A DNA stretch of 64,000 nucleotides from positions 62,001 to 126,000 of the forward strand of contig NZ_JAEUAX010000003.1 in the NCBI RefSeq assembly GCF_019511645.1. The letters run 5' to 3'. Shown here one piece after another: positions 8,642 through 17,397 of this stretch; the stretch's first letter is position 1; each line of letters starts with the position of its first letter. Under the pieces are notes generated by a model that was given only the letters and a program-made list of their open reading frames with translations, made no database searches and was not told the DNA's origin. Origin of the DNA: Microbacterium ureisolvens (GTDB taxonomy: Bacteria; Actinomycetota; Actinomycetes; Actinomycetales; Microbacteriaceae). The position numbers were made by a program, and so were the translations under genes.

Positions 8642-9666
8642 CAGATCCAGCCGCGGCGAGATGCTTCGACGCCGGCTTGGAAACGGTTCCCCGCACCGAG
8701 CACTGCCATCAGCTCCTGGCTGCGACGCCGAAGTGTGCGCGAGGAGATACCCAGCTGGCGCGCGATCGCGTCATCCTTCATCCCGACTGCCATGAACGTC
8801 AGGATGGAGAGGTCCTCGGCCGACGGCTGGCCCGCAAGTGAAGGCGGATAGCGGCGTGTCCTCTCGGGCAGGCCTCGGAGCGGGGCAGCGACTGCGAGGG
8901 GCACGGCGCGCTCCCACTCGTATTCGAACAGGCTCCGCAGCGCCGCGACCAGAGGAGGCGCCGAGGTGACGAGAGCCGTCACCTGTCCGGGCGACAGGCT
9001 GAGCGACACCAGCGCGACGCTGCTGTCCACGACCACGAGCTTGAGAGGCAGATCGTCGGTGATCCGGGACTGCTCGCCTTGGTCTGCGAGGGCGGAGACC
9101 TCTTCCCAGGTGGCTCCCTCATCGAAGCTCGACACGGTGTAGATGGCGCGCCACAGAACGCCCCGCGCGAGGACCGCGGATTCGAACGGATCGAACGACG
9201 CCGCCACGTACGGCGGCCGGTCGAATGCGAGAAACTCCGCCTTCGCCTGGTGCTGCAGGCGCGCGTACCAGCCCGCCACCGCGTCCGGGTCCGTCACGAA
9301 CAGGCTCTGCGGCTCATCCGCGGACGACGCGGTGGCCGCGTCGAAGTGCTCAGCGAGCACCGGGATGCTGTCGCGCAGCCGTTGTCCTCGTTCGGTGAGC
9401 TGCTGGGCGAGAGAGCGGACCGCGAAGCGGGGGTCCACGGCGGAATACTCGGGATCCTCCGACTCCAAGCGGGTGACGAGGCCCGCCGACCGCAGCCGTT
9501 CGAGACACGTGAGGGCAGTCGCCTCGTCCGTCTGGACCCGGGTCGCGATGTCTGCGACCCGCACGCGACCTTCCATCAGCACCGCGAGATAGACGCCTTC
9601 GCCGAGGGCGTCCACACCGGGCAGGTCGAGCGGGCTTGCGTTCGATGCCGCCCACCCGTCGCTCAT
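8641..9666 (-). CDS. LuxR-type regulator with TrmB-like N-terminal winged helix
   Basis: A 341-aa regulator. Residues ~15-75 resemble a TrmB/winged-helix domain (GVYLAVLMEGRVRVADIATRV). The middle (~120-260) looks like a PLD-type or sensor domain of uncertain ligand. The C-terminus is a LuxR/GerE-type helix-turn-helix (LSILTFMAVGMKDDAIARQLG then ISSRTLRRRSQELM). Such 'helix-turn-helix transcriptional regulator' proteins commonly sit beside secreted subtilases in actinobacteria. The gene is followed after 145 bp by the protease in the same direction. No receiver domain is present, so it is probably a one-component sensor. Confidence 0.8.
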   Translation of the reverse strand: MSDGWAASNASPLDLPGVDALGEGVYLAVLMEGRVRVADIATRVQTDEATALTCLERLRSAGLVTRLESEDPEYSAVDPRFAVRSLAQQLTERGQRLRDSIPVLAEHFDAATASSADEPQSLFVTDPDAVAGWYARLQHQAKAEFLAFDRPPYVAASFDPFESAVLARGVLWRAIYTVSSFDEGATWEEVSALADQGEQSRITDDLPLKLVVVDSSVALVSLSLSPGQVTALVTSAPPLVAALRSLFEYEWERAVPLAVAAPLRGLPERTRRYPPSLAGQPSAEDLSILTFMAVGMKDDAIARQLGISSRTLRRRSQELMAVLGAGNRFQAGVEASRRGWI

Positions 9667-9873
9667 TGCCCGAGCCTAACCCGGCCGGCGTCTGGCATCG
9701 CGCCGCGCTCCGAGGGCTCTGCTGGCGGAGCGAAAGGCATGACCGTGCGACGCATCGTCCGAGCGACCGCTGACGAGTTCTCGACATCCGTCGTACGGCC
9801 TCGGCGCGCGAGGGTCTAGCTTCGGAAGCGGCCCGCCTTGCGCGCGGACCGCGAATCGCGAGAGGTGGGAACG

Positions 9874-10065
9874 ATGACACAGGACGAACCGGCGGATCTG
9901 ACGGGGACCGCTGACGAGCGTGCCGCCAGATTGGTCCAGCTGGAGACCGCGGGCCGGACGCTGACCGCAGAGTGGCTCCGTCGACAGCTCGCCTCGGCAC
10001 TCGCGGACTGGGCGGCAGATGAGACCCAGCTCGACATCGTGATCGAATCGCGCGTGGACTACTGA
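9874..10065 (+). CDS. Small conserved-looking hypothetical protein (63 aa)
   Basis: A short acidic protein starting at ATG 9874 behind a good ribosome-binding site (GAGAGGTGG). It has no membrane segment or signal peptide; predicted helices lie around AARLVQLETAGRTLTAEWLR and LASALADWAADE. An in-frame ATG at 9838 is less likely because it lacks a ribosome-binding site. It is the only plus-strand gene in this stretch and diverges from the LuxR-type regulator, 207 bp away. Codon choice is GC3-rich like its neighbours, supporting real coding. I do not recognise a family. Confidence 0.55.
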   Translation: MTQDEPADLTGTADERAARLVQLETAGRTLTAEWLRRQLASALADWAADETQLDIVIESRVDY

Positions 10066-10091
10066 CGGGATCCGATCCGAGAGGGCCGGCG

Positions 10092-11456
10092 TCAGTCCAG
10101 CAGCAGCGCGGGCTCCTCGAGGATCGATGCCACGTCCGCGATGAAGCGCGACATGCCGTCGCCGTCGACCACGCGGTGGTCGAACGAGCCCGCGACGGTC
10201 GTGACCCAGCGGGGGCGCACCTCGCCGTCGACGACCCACGGCTTCTGGCGGATGGTGCCGAGCGCCACGATGCCGGCCTCGCCGGGGTTGATGATCGGGG
10301 TGCCCGCGTCCATGCCGAACACGCCGATGTTGGTGATCGTGATGGTGCCGCCGTGCTGGTCGGCGGGCGTCGTCTTGCCCTCGCGCGCGGTGAGCGTGAG
10401 CTTCTCGAGCGCACGGGCGAGCTCCCGCATCGACAGGTCCTGTGCGTCCTTGATGTTGGGAACCAGCAGGCCGCGCGGCGTGGCCGCGGCGATGCCGAGG
10501 TTCACGTAGTTGCGCACGCGGATCTCGGCGCCGCCCTCGACATCGACCCACGCGGCGTTCACCATCGGGGTGCGGCGGGCGGCCCAGATCACGGCGCGCG
10601 CCATGATGAGCAGCGGTGACACCTTGATGTCGGCGAAGTCCGGCGACGTCTTGAGCCGCTTGACGAGCTCCATGGTGCGGCTGGCATCGACGTCGGTCCA
10701 CACCGACACGTGCGGCGCGGAGTAGGCCGACTGCACCATTGCCGACGACGTGGCCTTGCGCACGCCCCGCACGGCGATGGTCTCCTCGCGGCCGGCGGCG
10801 TCGGGCGCGGGCGTCGACGGAGCGACCGTGGCCGGCCCGGTCGCGGGGGCGGGCGCGGAAACGGGGATCGTCTCCTCGCGCACGCGGCCCCACTCCGGGG
10901 TCTCGATGTTTCGGAAGACGCTCGCCTGCGACGCGTGCCGCACGACGTCCTCGCGGGTCACCTCGCCGGCGGGGCCGCTGGGAGCGACCGCTGACAGATC
11001 CACGCCGAGATCGCGCGCGAGCTTGCGGATCGGCGGCTTCGCGATGACCCCGACAGATGCCGCGACCCGCTGCTCGGCCGGGACCGCCGGCTTGCGCCGC
11101 CGCGACTGGACGTGCCCGCCCGTGCCGTAGCCGACGAGCACCGCGCCGTCGCCCGCCGCCTCGGCGGGCTCGCCGTGCTCCGACTGTCCGACGGTCGCCG
11201 GGGGCGCAGCATCCGTCTCCGATGCGATCGTGATGATCGCCGCACCGACGTTCACCGTCTCGCCTTCGGCGGCGAGCAGGTCGCCCACGGTGCCGGCGAA
11301 CGGCGACGGCAGCTCGACGAGGGACTTGGCGGTCTCGATCTCGACGAGCACGTCGTTGACGGCGACGCTGTCGCCGGGGCCGACGCGCCACTGCACGATC
11401 TCGGCCTCGGTGAGGCCTTCGCCGACATCGGGGAGGACGAACGTCTGGGTGCTCAT
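10092..11456 (-). CDS. bkdC: BkdC, E2 dihydrolipoamide acyltransferase of branched-chain 2-oxoacid dehydrogenase
   Basis: A 454-aa E2 enzyme. Domains in order: one lipoyl domain (residues ~3-80, lipoylated Lys44 in [11 protein letters not shown]), an Ala/Pro-rich linker, a peripheral E1/E3-binding domain (~150-185, [15 protein letters not shown]) and the catalytic acyltransferase core ending with DHRVVDG near the C-terminus. It transfers the acyl group from E1 to CoA. Start ATG 11456 fits the conserved N-terminus [14 protein letters not shown]; an extension to 11522 has no E2 similarity. Third gene after bkdA and bkdB, making the branched-chain complex (acyl-CoA primers for iso/anteiso fatty acids) more likely than pyruvate dehydrogenase. 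Confidence 0.9.
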   Translation of the reverse strand: MSTQTFVLPDVGEGLTEAEIVQWRVGPGDSVAVNDVLVEIETAKSLVELPSPFAGTVGDLLAAEGETVNVGAAIITIASETDAAPPATVGQSEHGEPAEAAGDGAVLVGYGTGGHVQSRRRKPAVPAEQRVAASVGVIAKPPIRKLARDLGVDLSAVAPSGPAGEVTREDVVRHASQASVFRNIETPEWGRVREETIPVSAPAPATGPATVAPSTPAPDAAGREETIAVRGVRKATSSAMVQSAYSAPHVSVWTDVDASRTMELVKRLKTSPDFADIKVSPLLIMARAVIWAARRTPMVNAAWVDVEGGAEIRVRNYVNLGIAAATPRGLLVPNIKDAQDLSMRELARALEKLTLTAREGKTTPADQHGGTITITNIGVFGMDAGTPIINPGEAGIVALGTIRQKPWVVDGEVRPRWVTTVAGSFDHRVVDGDGMSRFIADVASILEEPALLLD

Positions 11457-11486
11457 GTCATGTCCTTTCGGCCTTCGGCTGACCGC

Positions 11487-11551
11487 GAGACTGGGTCGGG
11501 CGGCCGAGACTGCGGATTTCACCCGCAGTCTCGGCGGTCCACTGCAGTCTC
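11487..11551. repeat. Intergenic palindromic element between bkdB and bkdC
   Basis: GCCGAGACTGCGG (11503-11515) and CCGCAGTCTCGGC (11523-11535) form a perfect 13-bp stem with a 7-nt loop. Further GAGACTG (11487-11493) and CAGTCTC (11545-11551) copies flank it, so the heptamer occurs four times in 65 bp and can nest. It fills the 109-bp gap inside the operon and could stabilise or partly terminate the message. Confidence 0.55.
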
Positions 11552-11565
11552 ACGGAAACCAAGGG

Positions 11566-12594
11566 TCAGTAGGCGAGGGACCGGTCCACGGCCTCGAGGA
11601 TGCGGTCGGCGTCGGGGAGATAGGCGCCCTCGAGCTTGGCGGGCGGGAAGGGCACGTCGAAGCCCGACACGCGCAGGACGGGGGCCTCGAGCGCGTAGAA
11701 GGCGCGCTCCATGACGGTCGCTGCGACCTCGGAGCCGAGCGAGGTGAACCCGGGTGCCTCCTGCGCGTAGACCATCCGGCCGGTGCGGCGGACGGAGTCG
11801 AGGATCGGGCCGTAGTCCACCGGCGACAGCGAGCGCAGGTCGACCACCTCGACGCTCGTGCCCTCGGACTCGGCGAGCGCGGCGGCTTGGAGCATCGTGG
11901 TCACCATCGCGCCGTGGCCGACGAGGGTGACGTCGGTGCCTCGGCGCACGACCCGCGACGCGTGCAGGGGCAGCGCGCGCGCCGACGTGTCGACCTCGCC
12001 CTTCTGCCAGTACTTGCTCTTCGGCTCGAGGAAGATCACCGGGTCGGGCGAGGCGATGGCGTCCTGGATCATCCAGTAGCCGTCGTTCGGCGTCGACGGG
12101 CTCACGACCCGCAGGCCGGCCGTGTGCGTGAAGTACGCCTCGGGGCTCTCCTGGTGATGCTCGACGGCGCCGATGTGCCCGCCGTACGGGATGCGGATGA
12201 CGACGGGCATCTGCAGCGCGCCCTCGTGCCGGTTGGTGAGCTTCGCGAGCTGCGTCGTGATCTGGTCGAAGGCAGGGAACACGAACCCGTCGAACTGGAT
12301 CTCGACGACCGGCCGGAAGCCCGCCATCGCCAGTCCGATCGCGGTGCCGACGAGCCCCGACTCCGCGAGGGGTGTGTCGAGCACGCGCTGCTCGCCGAAC
12401 TCGGCCTGCAGCCCCTCGGTCACACGGAACACGCCGCCGAGCTTTCCGATGTCCTCGCCCATGAGGAGGACGCGGTCGCTGCCGGCGAGCGCCGCACGCA
12501 GGCCGGCGTTGATCGCACGGCTGAAGGGCATGGTCTGGACAGCGGGGGCGGCGCTGTCGGTGGCCGCCGCGGCGGTGGTCGTCGACGTGGTCAC
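11566..12594 (-). CDS. bkdB: BkdB, E1 beta subunit of branched-chain 2-oxoacid dehydrogenase
   Basis: A 342-aa E1-beta transketolase-like subunit. Recognisable stretches are GEDIGKLGGVFRVTEGL near residue 45, DTPLAESGLVGTAIGLAM, EIQFDGFVFPAFDQI and RIPYGGHIGAVEHHQESPE, then the C-terminal transketolase domain with VEVVDLRSLSPVD. With BkdA it forms the thiamine-diphosphate-dependent E1 that decarboxylates branched-chain 2-oxo acids and loads the lipoyl arm of BkdC. The GTG at 12594 overlaps the bkdA stop by 4 bp (GTGA), so the two subunits are probably coupled in translation. A longer in-frame reading to 13353 is antisense-like sequence within bkdA and is rejected. Confidence 0.92.
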   Translation of the reverse strand: MTTSTTTAAAATDSAAPAVQTMPFSRAINAGLRAALAGSDRVLLMGEDIGKLGGVFRVTEGLQAEFGEQRVLDTPLAESGLVGTAIGLAMAGFRPVVEIQFDGFVFPAFDQITTQLAKLTNRHEGALQMPVVIRIPYGGHIGAVEHHQESPEAYFTHTAGLRVVSPSTPNDGYWMIQDAIASPDPVIFLEPKSKYWQKGEVDTSARALPLHASRVVRRGTDVTLVGHGAMVTTMLQAAALAESEGTSVEVVDLRSLSPVDYGPILDSVRRTGRMVYAQEAPGFTSLGSEVAATVMERAFYALEAPVLRVSGFDVPFPPAKLEGAYLPDADRILEAVDRSLAY

Positions 12595-13721
12595 GATGCG
12601 CCTCCTTCGAAGGATGCCTCGTAGTCGGCGAGCCACTGCCGCTGCTCGTCGATGAGCGGGTGCTGCTCGGAGTACACATGCGCGAACATGTCGTCGCGGT
12701 CGAGGCCGCCCAGTGCGTTCGTGCGGGTGCGGACGTCGTCGGCGAGCGCCTGCGACTCGGCATCCACATCCGCGAAGAACGCGTCGGATGCCCCCTTCCC
12801 GACCAGGAACGCCTTCATCCGCGCGATCGGATCGCGGCGACGCCACCATTCCTCCTCGTCCGAGGTGCGGTACTTGGTGGGATCGTCGCTCGTGGTGTGG
12901 GCGCCCAGGCGGTACGTCATCGCCTCGATCGCCTGCGGTCCGCCGCCGGCACGCGCCTGGTCGAGTGCGGTGCGGGTCACGGCCCAGCTCGCGAGCACGT
13001 CGTTGCCGTCGATCAGGGTGCTCGGCATGCCGTACCCCTCGCCGCGCTTGTACAGCGGCGAACGCGACTGCGTGGCGACGGGCACCGAGATCGCCCACTG
13101 GTTGTTCTGCAGGAAGAACACCTCGGGTGTGCGATAGCTGTTCGCGAACACCATCGCCTCGTGCACGTCGCCCTGGCTGGACGCGCCGTCGCCGTAGTAG
13201 ACGATGACGGCCTCGTCGCGGTCGGGATCGCCGGTGCCGCAGCGCCCGTCGAAGACGAGCCCCATCCCGAAGCCCGTGGCGTGCAGCGTCTGCGAGCCGA
13301 GGACGAGCGTGTAGATGTGCGTGTTGCCGTTCTTCGGGTCGGTCGGGTCCCACCCGCCGTGCGTCAGTCCGCGCATCACGCGGATGATGTCTATCGGATC
13401 GACGCCGCGGATCTTCGTGACGACGTGCTCGCGATACGACGGGAAGAGGTGGTCCTGCGCACGTGCGGCGCGGGCCGAGCCGACCTGCGCGGCCTCCTGG
13501 CCGTGGCTGGGCGGCCAGAGGGCGAGCTGGCCCTGGCGCTGCAGGTTGGTCGCCTGCACGTCGAAGGCGCGGATGACGGCCATGTCGCGGTAGAAGGTCT
13601 CGAGATCGGCGTCGCTGAGACTCTCGACGGCCGCCCGATAGGGTTCCGCGGCAGGGCTCGGCGCGAACGTTCCGTCCGCTTCCAGAAACCGCACCAGGGC
13701 GGCGTCGTCGACCGGGATCAT
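12591..13721 (-). CDS. bkdA: BkdA, E1 alpha subunit of branched-chain 2-oxoacid dehydrogenase
   Basis: A 376-aa E1-alpha subunit. The thiamine-diphosphate motif runs from GDGASSQGDVHEAM to FFLQNNQWAIS (~173-210), and the phosphorylation-loop equivalent reads YRLGAHTTSDDPTKYR. It binds the cofactor with BkdB and performs the decarboxylation step. First gene of bkdA-bkdB-bkdC. A putative -10 (TAGCGT, minus strand 13733-13728) lies 6 bp before the ATG, so the message may be leaderless. The aminotransferase at 13817 lies just upstream in the same direction and could feed 2-oxo acids to the complex, though its similarity is to aromatic/histidinol-phosphate enzymes. Confidence 0.92.
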   Translation of the reverse strand: MIPVDDAALVRFLEADGTFAPSPAAEPYRAAVESLSDADLETFYRDMAVIRAFDVQATNLQRQGQLALWPPSHGQEAAQVGSARAARAQDHLFPSYREHVVTKIRGVDPIDIIRVMRGLTHGGWDPTDPKNGNTHIYTLVLGSQTLHATGFGMGLVFDGRCGTGDPDRDEAVIVYYGDGASSQGDVHEAMVFANSYRTPEVFFLQNNQWAISVPVATQSRSPLYKRGEGYGMPSTLIDGNDVLASWAVTRTALDQARAGGGPQAIEAMTYRLGAHTTSDDPTKYRTSDEEEWWRRRDPIARMKAFLVGKGASDAFFADVDAESQALADDVRTRTNALGGLDRDDMFAHVYSEQHPLIDEQRQWLADYEASFEGGAS

Positions 13722-13727
13722 GAACTC

Positions 13728-13763
13728 ACGCTATCTCTCCGTGCATGCGCGATTCTGCATGCG
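13728..13763 (-). promoter_or_regulatory. Candidate bkd promoter with duplicated TGCATGCG
   Basis: On the minus strand TAGCGT (13733-13728) fits a -10 element close to the bkdA start. Upstream, TGCATGCG occurs twice on the plus strand (13742-13749 and 13756-13763), each containing the palindrome GCATGC, 14 bp apart, over the expected spacer and -35. No good -35 hexamer is visible, which would fit an activator-dependent promoter. Confidence 0.4.
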
Positions 13764-13816
13764 TTCGACAACGGATGCCGCAATCCTCCGCACGCGATCG
13801 ACAATCGCATCGACGC

Positions 13817-14905
13817 TCATCCTTCACGCTGAGCAGCGACCGTCGCTGCGATCCGCAGCACCTTCTCGACGGATTCCTCCTCGCCGACCGAGATGCGGAT
13901 GCCGTCACCGGCGAACGGGCGCACGATCAGGCCCGCCTCCTCGAACGTGGCCGCGAACGCCGTCGTCTGCTCCCCGGCAGGCAGCCACACGAAGTTGCCC
14001 TGCGCCGCGGGGACGTTCCAGCCGGCCTCGCGGAGACCCTCGGCGAGGCGATCACGGCGGTCGGCGATGACCCGTACCCGCGCGAGCAGCTCCTCCTCGG
14101 CGTCGAGGCTCGCGAGCGCGGCCTCCTCGCCGTGGGCGGTGACCGACAGCGGGATCGCGGTGCTGCGGGCGGCGTCGAGCACGCGCGGGTGCCCGATCGC
14201 GTAGCCGACGCGCAGCGCGGCGAGACCGTAGGCCTTCGAGAAGGTGCGCAGCACGACGACGTTCGGGCGATCCGACCCGCCGAGCACCCGCAGCCCGTCG
14301 ACGGACTCGGGGTCGGTGACGAACTCGGCGTACGCCTCGTCGAGGATGACGAGCACGTCGGACGGCACCTTCTCGACGAAGGCGTCGAACTCGGCCTGCG
14401 TGACGATCGGGCCGGTCGGGTTGTTGGGGCTGCACACGATGATCGCGCGGGTGCGGTCGGTGATCGCGGCGGCCATCGCGTCGAGATCGTGACGGGCGCC
14501 CTCGGCGAGCGGCACCTGCACGGCCCTGGCGCCCGCGACGACGGCGAGCCAGGGGTAGGCCTCGAACGAGCGCCACGCGTAGATGACCTCGTCCCCGGGA
14601 CCGGATGTCGCGAGCACGAGCTGCGCGAGGATCGAGACGCTGCCCGCGCCGATGTGGACGGAGTCGGCGCCGACCCCGAACCGTTCGGCCAGCCGCTCCC
14701 GCAGACGTGCGGCCGTGGCATCCGGATACCGGTTCAGCGCCGAGGCGTTGCGCACCCGCTCGAGCACGCCCGGCAGCGGGTCGAACGGGTTCTCGTTGCT
14801 CGACAGCTTGAACGCGTCTGCGCCGGCCTGCCTGCCCTGCTTGTACGGAGGCAGAGCAGCGACTTCCGGGCGCACGCGAACGGGGATCTGGGGAGGGTCG
14901 GTCAC
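13817..14905 (-). CDS. Histidinol-phosphate/aromatic aminotransferase (HisC/Pat-like)
   Basis: A 362-aa PLP-dependent fold-type I aminotransferase. Visible signatures are KLSSNENPF (33-41), the NNPTGPI loop (161-167), LDEAYAEF (188-195) and the PLP lysine Lys224 in [17 protein letters not shown]-terminal [13 protein letters not shown] carries the substrate-carboxylate arginine region. The LPPYKQGR N-terminus matches the subgroup that actinobacteria often use as aromatic amino acid aminotransferase (Pat) rather than the hisC of the histidine operon; no other his genes are nearby. It lies 95 bp upstream of bkdA in the same direction, possibly in one unit. The reaction is amino transfer between an amino acid (or histidinol phosphate) and a 2-oxo acid; exact substrate undecided. 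Confidence 0.85.
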   Translation of the reverse strand: MTDPPQIPVRVRPEVAALPPYKQGRQAGADAFKLSSNENPFDPLPGVLERVRNASALNRYPDATAARLRERLAERFGVGADSVHIGAGSVSILAQLVLATSGPGDEVIYAWRSFEAYPWLAVVAGARAVQVPLAEGARHDLDAMAAAITDRTRAIIVCSPNNPTGPIVTQAEFDAFVEKVPSDVLVILDEAYAEFVTDPESVDGLRVLGGSDRPNVVVLRTFSKAYGLAALRVGYAIGHPRVLDAARSTAIPLSVTAHGEEAALASLDAEEELLARVRVIADRRDRLAEGLREAGWNVPAAQGNFVWLPAGEQTTAFAATFEEAGLIVRPFAGDGIRISVGEEESVEKVLRIAATVAAQREG

Positions 14906-15060
14906 GCCCCGAGTCTACGAGCGAGACGCGACAGGTGTCTCGAGCGTCCTGCCCGCCAGCGCGATGTCCGGCCGGGGACGTCGACGGCCGGGCACCGGGC
15001 GGTCGACGGCCCGGACCGGGCATTGGCGGCGCCGCAGCGCCGTGGAAGACTGGGCGGACT

Positions 15061-15450
15061 ATGGGCTTCCTCATCCGCGTGGTCATCAACGCCTTCGCGA
15101 TCTGGGTCGTCACCCTGATCCCGGCGCTCCAGGTCTCGGTCATCCCGTTCCCGCCAGGCGAGACCCTCCAGCTGATCCTGACGCTGCTGATCGTCGCCGC
15201 GATCTTCGCGCTCGTGAACACGATCATCGGCACGGTCATCAAGGTGCTGGCGTTCCCGCTCTACATCCTGACCCTGGGTCTCATCGGCCTCCTCATCAAC
15301 GCGTTCCTGCTGTGGCTCACCGCATGGTTCACGAGCTTCTGGAACTGGGGCCTGCGGGTCGAGGACTTCTGGTGGGGCGTCGTCGCGGCCGTCATCATCA
15401 CCCTCATCAACTGGGTGGTCGGCATCTTCATCCGCCCGCGCAAGGACTGA
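15061..15450 (+). CDS. Phage-holin-family IV-type small membrane protein
   Basis: A 129-aa membrane protein with four hydrophobic segments (residues ~5-25, 35-55, 58-82 and 100-120) and conserved short turns such as LTLGLIGLLINAFLLWLTAW. It matches the widespread 'phage holin family' (PF04020-like) proteins of actinobacterial chromosomes, which are not phage lysis proteins; their role is unknown, possibly envelope organisation. ATG 15061 is chosen because the membrane domain starts there; an extension to 14935 is Arg/Pro-rich and lacks a ribosome-binding site. It converges on the lipase-like gene, whose stop is 2 bp away. Confidence 0.75.
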   Translation: MGFLIRVVINAFAIWVVTLIPALQVSVIPFPPGETLQLILTLLIVAAIFALVNTIIGTVIKVLAFPLYILTLGLIGLLINAFLLWLTAWFTSFWNWGLRVEDFWWGVVAAVIITLINWVVGIFIRPRKD

Positions 15451-15451
15451 C

Positions 15452-16960
15452 TCAGCCCGCACGGCGCGTCGCCGCATACTCGGTCACCCAGACGGATTCG
15501 GCGCCCGCGAGATCGGCGAACACGTCACGCAGCGCCCCGACCCGCGGATCGGCCGAGGCGTCGACGAGCGCGGCCGTCTCGGCGTAGGCCGTGAGCCGGT
15601 GCGCCGGCAGCCGGGGCTCATCCGCGCCGACATCGGGGTCGAAGACCCGCTCGGCGACGAAGCTCCCCGGCGCGCCGACCGCGGCGGCGTGGCCGCCCCC
15701 GGCCAGTCCGGCCACCGGATCGTCGGTGTGCCGCAGCGTCACGCTGAGCGTTGCGCCGCCGACGTCGGCGTCGACGGGCGACCCGATCGAGACCAGCGTC
15801 CGCGTGTCGTAGCCGCCCTCCAGCGCGAGGTGCGCGCCGATCATCGCTCCCTGCGAGAACCCGAACACGTGCACCGCGTCGCCCGGCCGCACGCCCGCCT
15901 GCTCGAGGGCGAGCTCGGTGGCCGCGTACGAGTCCGACGCCTCGCCCGCGTACAGCTCGAGGTTGGACGCGTTGTCCCACGGGTCGTCGCCTCCGACGTC
16001 GAACGACTGCATGCCGGCGAGGTACACCGCGTACTGCCGCGACCCGTCGGGCATCGTGTACCGCTCGACACGCACCCGCGCATCGCCGGCACCCGGCATC
16101 CGCTCGGTCACGGCGGCCAGGCTCCGTGGCGCCACGGCCGCCGGCGAGCGGGATGGCGGGGTTCCGGCCCCGACCGCGGCACCGGCCGCGCCGACGACCG
16201 TCGGCGCGGGTGTGACGGGCGTCACTGCGATCGGGCCGGCCGTGCCCGAAAGCCGAGCATCCCTCGCCAGCCGCCCCGCGCCCGCGGCCCCGACGACGGC
16301 CGCGCCGCCCAGCGTGAGGAGCCCCGCGGCGCCGCCGACCACGATCGAACCGGGATCGCTGACCTCGCCGCCTGCCGCCACGCCCCACTCGGTCGCCTGC
16401 CGTACAAGCTCGGACGGCCACATCACGGCGCGTTCGAACTGCGCCCCGAGCGCCATCCGCCAGGCGTCCGGGTGCGCGTCGACCAGCGCGGTCATGCGGG
16501 CGTCGAGGCGCTGCGCCCGGGCGGTGTCGCCGGCGAGCACGGCGAGCCGATGTTCGGCCTCGATCTCCACCATCTCGTACGCGTAGGCGGCTTCCCGCAG
16601 AGCCGCGGCGATCTCGTCGGCTTCGGACTGCACCGCATCGAGCTTCGTGGCGAGGACGGATGCCGCGGCCCGGGCGTCGGCGGTGTGCTCGGGGAGCGTC
16701 GCCAGGTCGGCGCGAAGCGAGCCGAGTCGCGCAGCGATCGCCCCGAGCTCCTCGCGGGCGGCGTCGAAGCGGACCGCCGCCGCGCAGAGCGTCGCGGTGT
16801 CGACGGCGACCGCGCCCCCACCGCGGATCTGCAGTCCGTCGTCGACCCGCGGCCAGTGCTCGGCGAGCAGACCGATGACGCCTTCGTTCGGTCCGAGGCG
16901 TCCCACTTCCGGCGCCAGGTCGGGGTGGTGAAGGTCGGGGCCGGGCGTCGTGTCGCTCAT
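15452..16960 (-). CDS. Large protein with helical N-domain and lipase-like alpha/beta-hydrolase C-domain
   Basis: A 502-aa protein. The first ~200 residues are Ala-rich and predicted helical/coiled (VRFDAAREELGAIAARLGSL, VLATKLDAVQSEADEIAAAL), like the WXG/LXG-type helical domains paired with type VII secretion. A glycine-rich hydrophobic stretch (VVGGAAGLLTLGGAAVVGAAGAG) follows, then an alpha/beta-hydrolase-like domain with nucleophile elbow GFSQGAM (~385) after HVF. No classical signal peptide is seen. ATG 16960 overlaps the stop of the preceding 100-aa gene by 4 bp, so the pair is translationally coupled. The substrate is unknown; an esterase or lipase toxin, or a DUF1023-like hydrolase, are possibilities. 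Confidence 0.6.
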   Translation of the reverse strand: MSDTTPGPDLHHPDLAPEVGRLGPNEGVIGLLAEHWPRVDDGLQIRGGGAVAVDTATLCAAAVRFDAAREELGAIAARLGSLRADLATLPEHTADARAAASVLATKLDAVQSEADEIAAALREAAYAYEMVEIEAEHRLAVLAGDTARAQRLDARMTALVDAHPDAWRMALGAQFERAVMWPSELVRQATEWGVAAGGEVSDPGSIVVGGAAGLLTLGGAAVVGAAGAGRLARDARLSGTAGPIAVTPVTPAPTVVGAAGAAVGAGTPPSRSPAAVAPRSLAAVTERMPGAGDARVRVERYTMPDGSRQYAVYLAGMQSFDVGGDDPWDNASNLELYAGEASDSYAATELALEQAGVRPGDAVHVFGFSQGAMIGAHLALEGGYDTRTLVSIGSPVDADVGGATLSVTLRHTDDPVAGLAGGGHAAAVGAPGSFVAERVFDPDVGADEPRLPAHRLTAYAETAALVDASADPRVGALRDVFADLAGAESVWVTEYAATRRAG

Positions 16961-17259
16961 CGCCGGGCCCCGGGGAACAGGCCGGGGAAGGACTCCGCGA
17001 AGGCGGCACGGTCCTGCGCCTGCGCCACGTCGTACCGGGCCGTCTCGGCCAGGCACGCGAGCCCCGAGACGTCGCCGGCCCACAGGGTCGCCCGATCGTG
17101 GTACGCGGTCGCGGCCTTGGCCTGCCAGTGGACGGCATCGGCGAGACCGCGGGCGACGACCGCGGCATCCATGATCCGGTCGATGAGTCGCGCGAGCTCG
17201 CGGGCCGCCTGGGCCAGCTGGAGGGATGCCGCTGCGGCGGTCGGGTCAACGAGTGTCAC
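16957..17259 (-). CDS. WXG100-like small helical protein
   Basis: A 100-aa, almost all-alpha protein starting at GTG 17259. Size, Ala-rich helices and a central turn HWQAKAATAYHDR with a Trp-x-Ala arrangement recall WXG100/ESX-type proteins, although the canonical W-x-G tripeptide is not present. It is coupled by a 4-bp overlap to the lipase-like gene, as ESAT-6-type partners often are to their cargo. No EccC or other type VII secretion gene lies in the window, so the secretion link is inference only. Expression may begin in the 138-bp gap upstream. Confidence 0.5.
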   Translation of the reverse strand: MTLVDPTAAAASLQLAQAARELARLIDRIMDAAVVARGLADAVHWQAKAATAYHDRATLWAGDVSGLACLAETARYDVAQAQDRAAFAESFPGLFPGARR

Positions 17260-17343
17260 CCGTCGATCGTCGCGGGGCGGGCGCTGCCGTCGGCTGCGCC
17301 GGCCGCGATCTGTTCACAGCGAACGCCCCGCCCCGCATGTGGA

Positions 17344-17380
17344 GGAGGGGCGCCGTTCCGACGCGGAACGGCGCCCCTCC
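17344..17380 (-). terminator. Strong hairpin terminator after the nuclease gene
   Basis: GGAGGGGCGCCGTTCC (17344-17359) and GGAACGGCGCCCCTCC (17365-17380) make a perfect 16-bp stem with a 5-nt loop. It lies 18 bp beyond the nuclease stop at 17398 on the minus strand. No U-tract is visible. Confidence 0.8.
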
Positions 17381-17397
17381 GGGCGCACCGCCGGGGA

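Noticed and set aside
12595..13353. A 253-residue N-terminal extension of BkdB
   Set aside because: It runs through bkdA in another frame, is Arg/Pro-rich and has no E1-beta similarity; GTG 12594 fits the family start.
15061..15450. Prophage lysis gene (holin)
   Set aside because: The 'phage holin family' membrane protein is a common chromosomal gene and no other phage gene is nearby.
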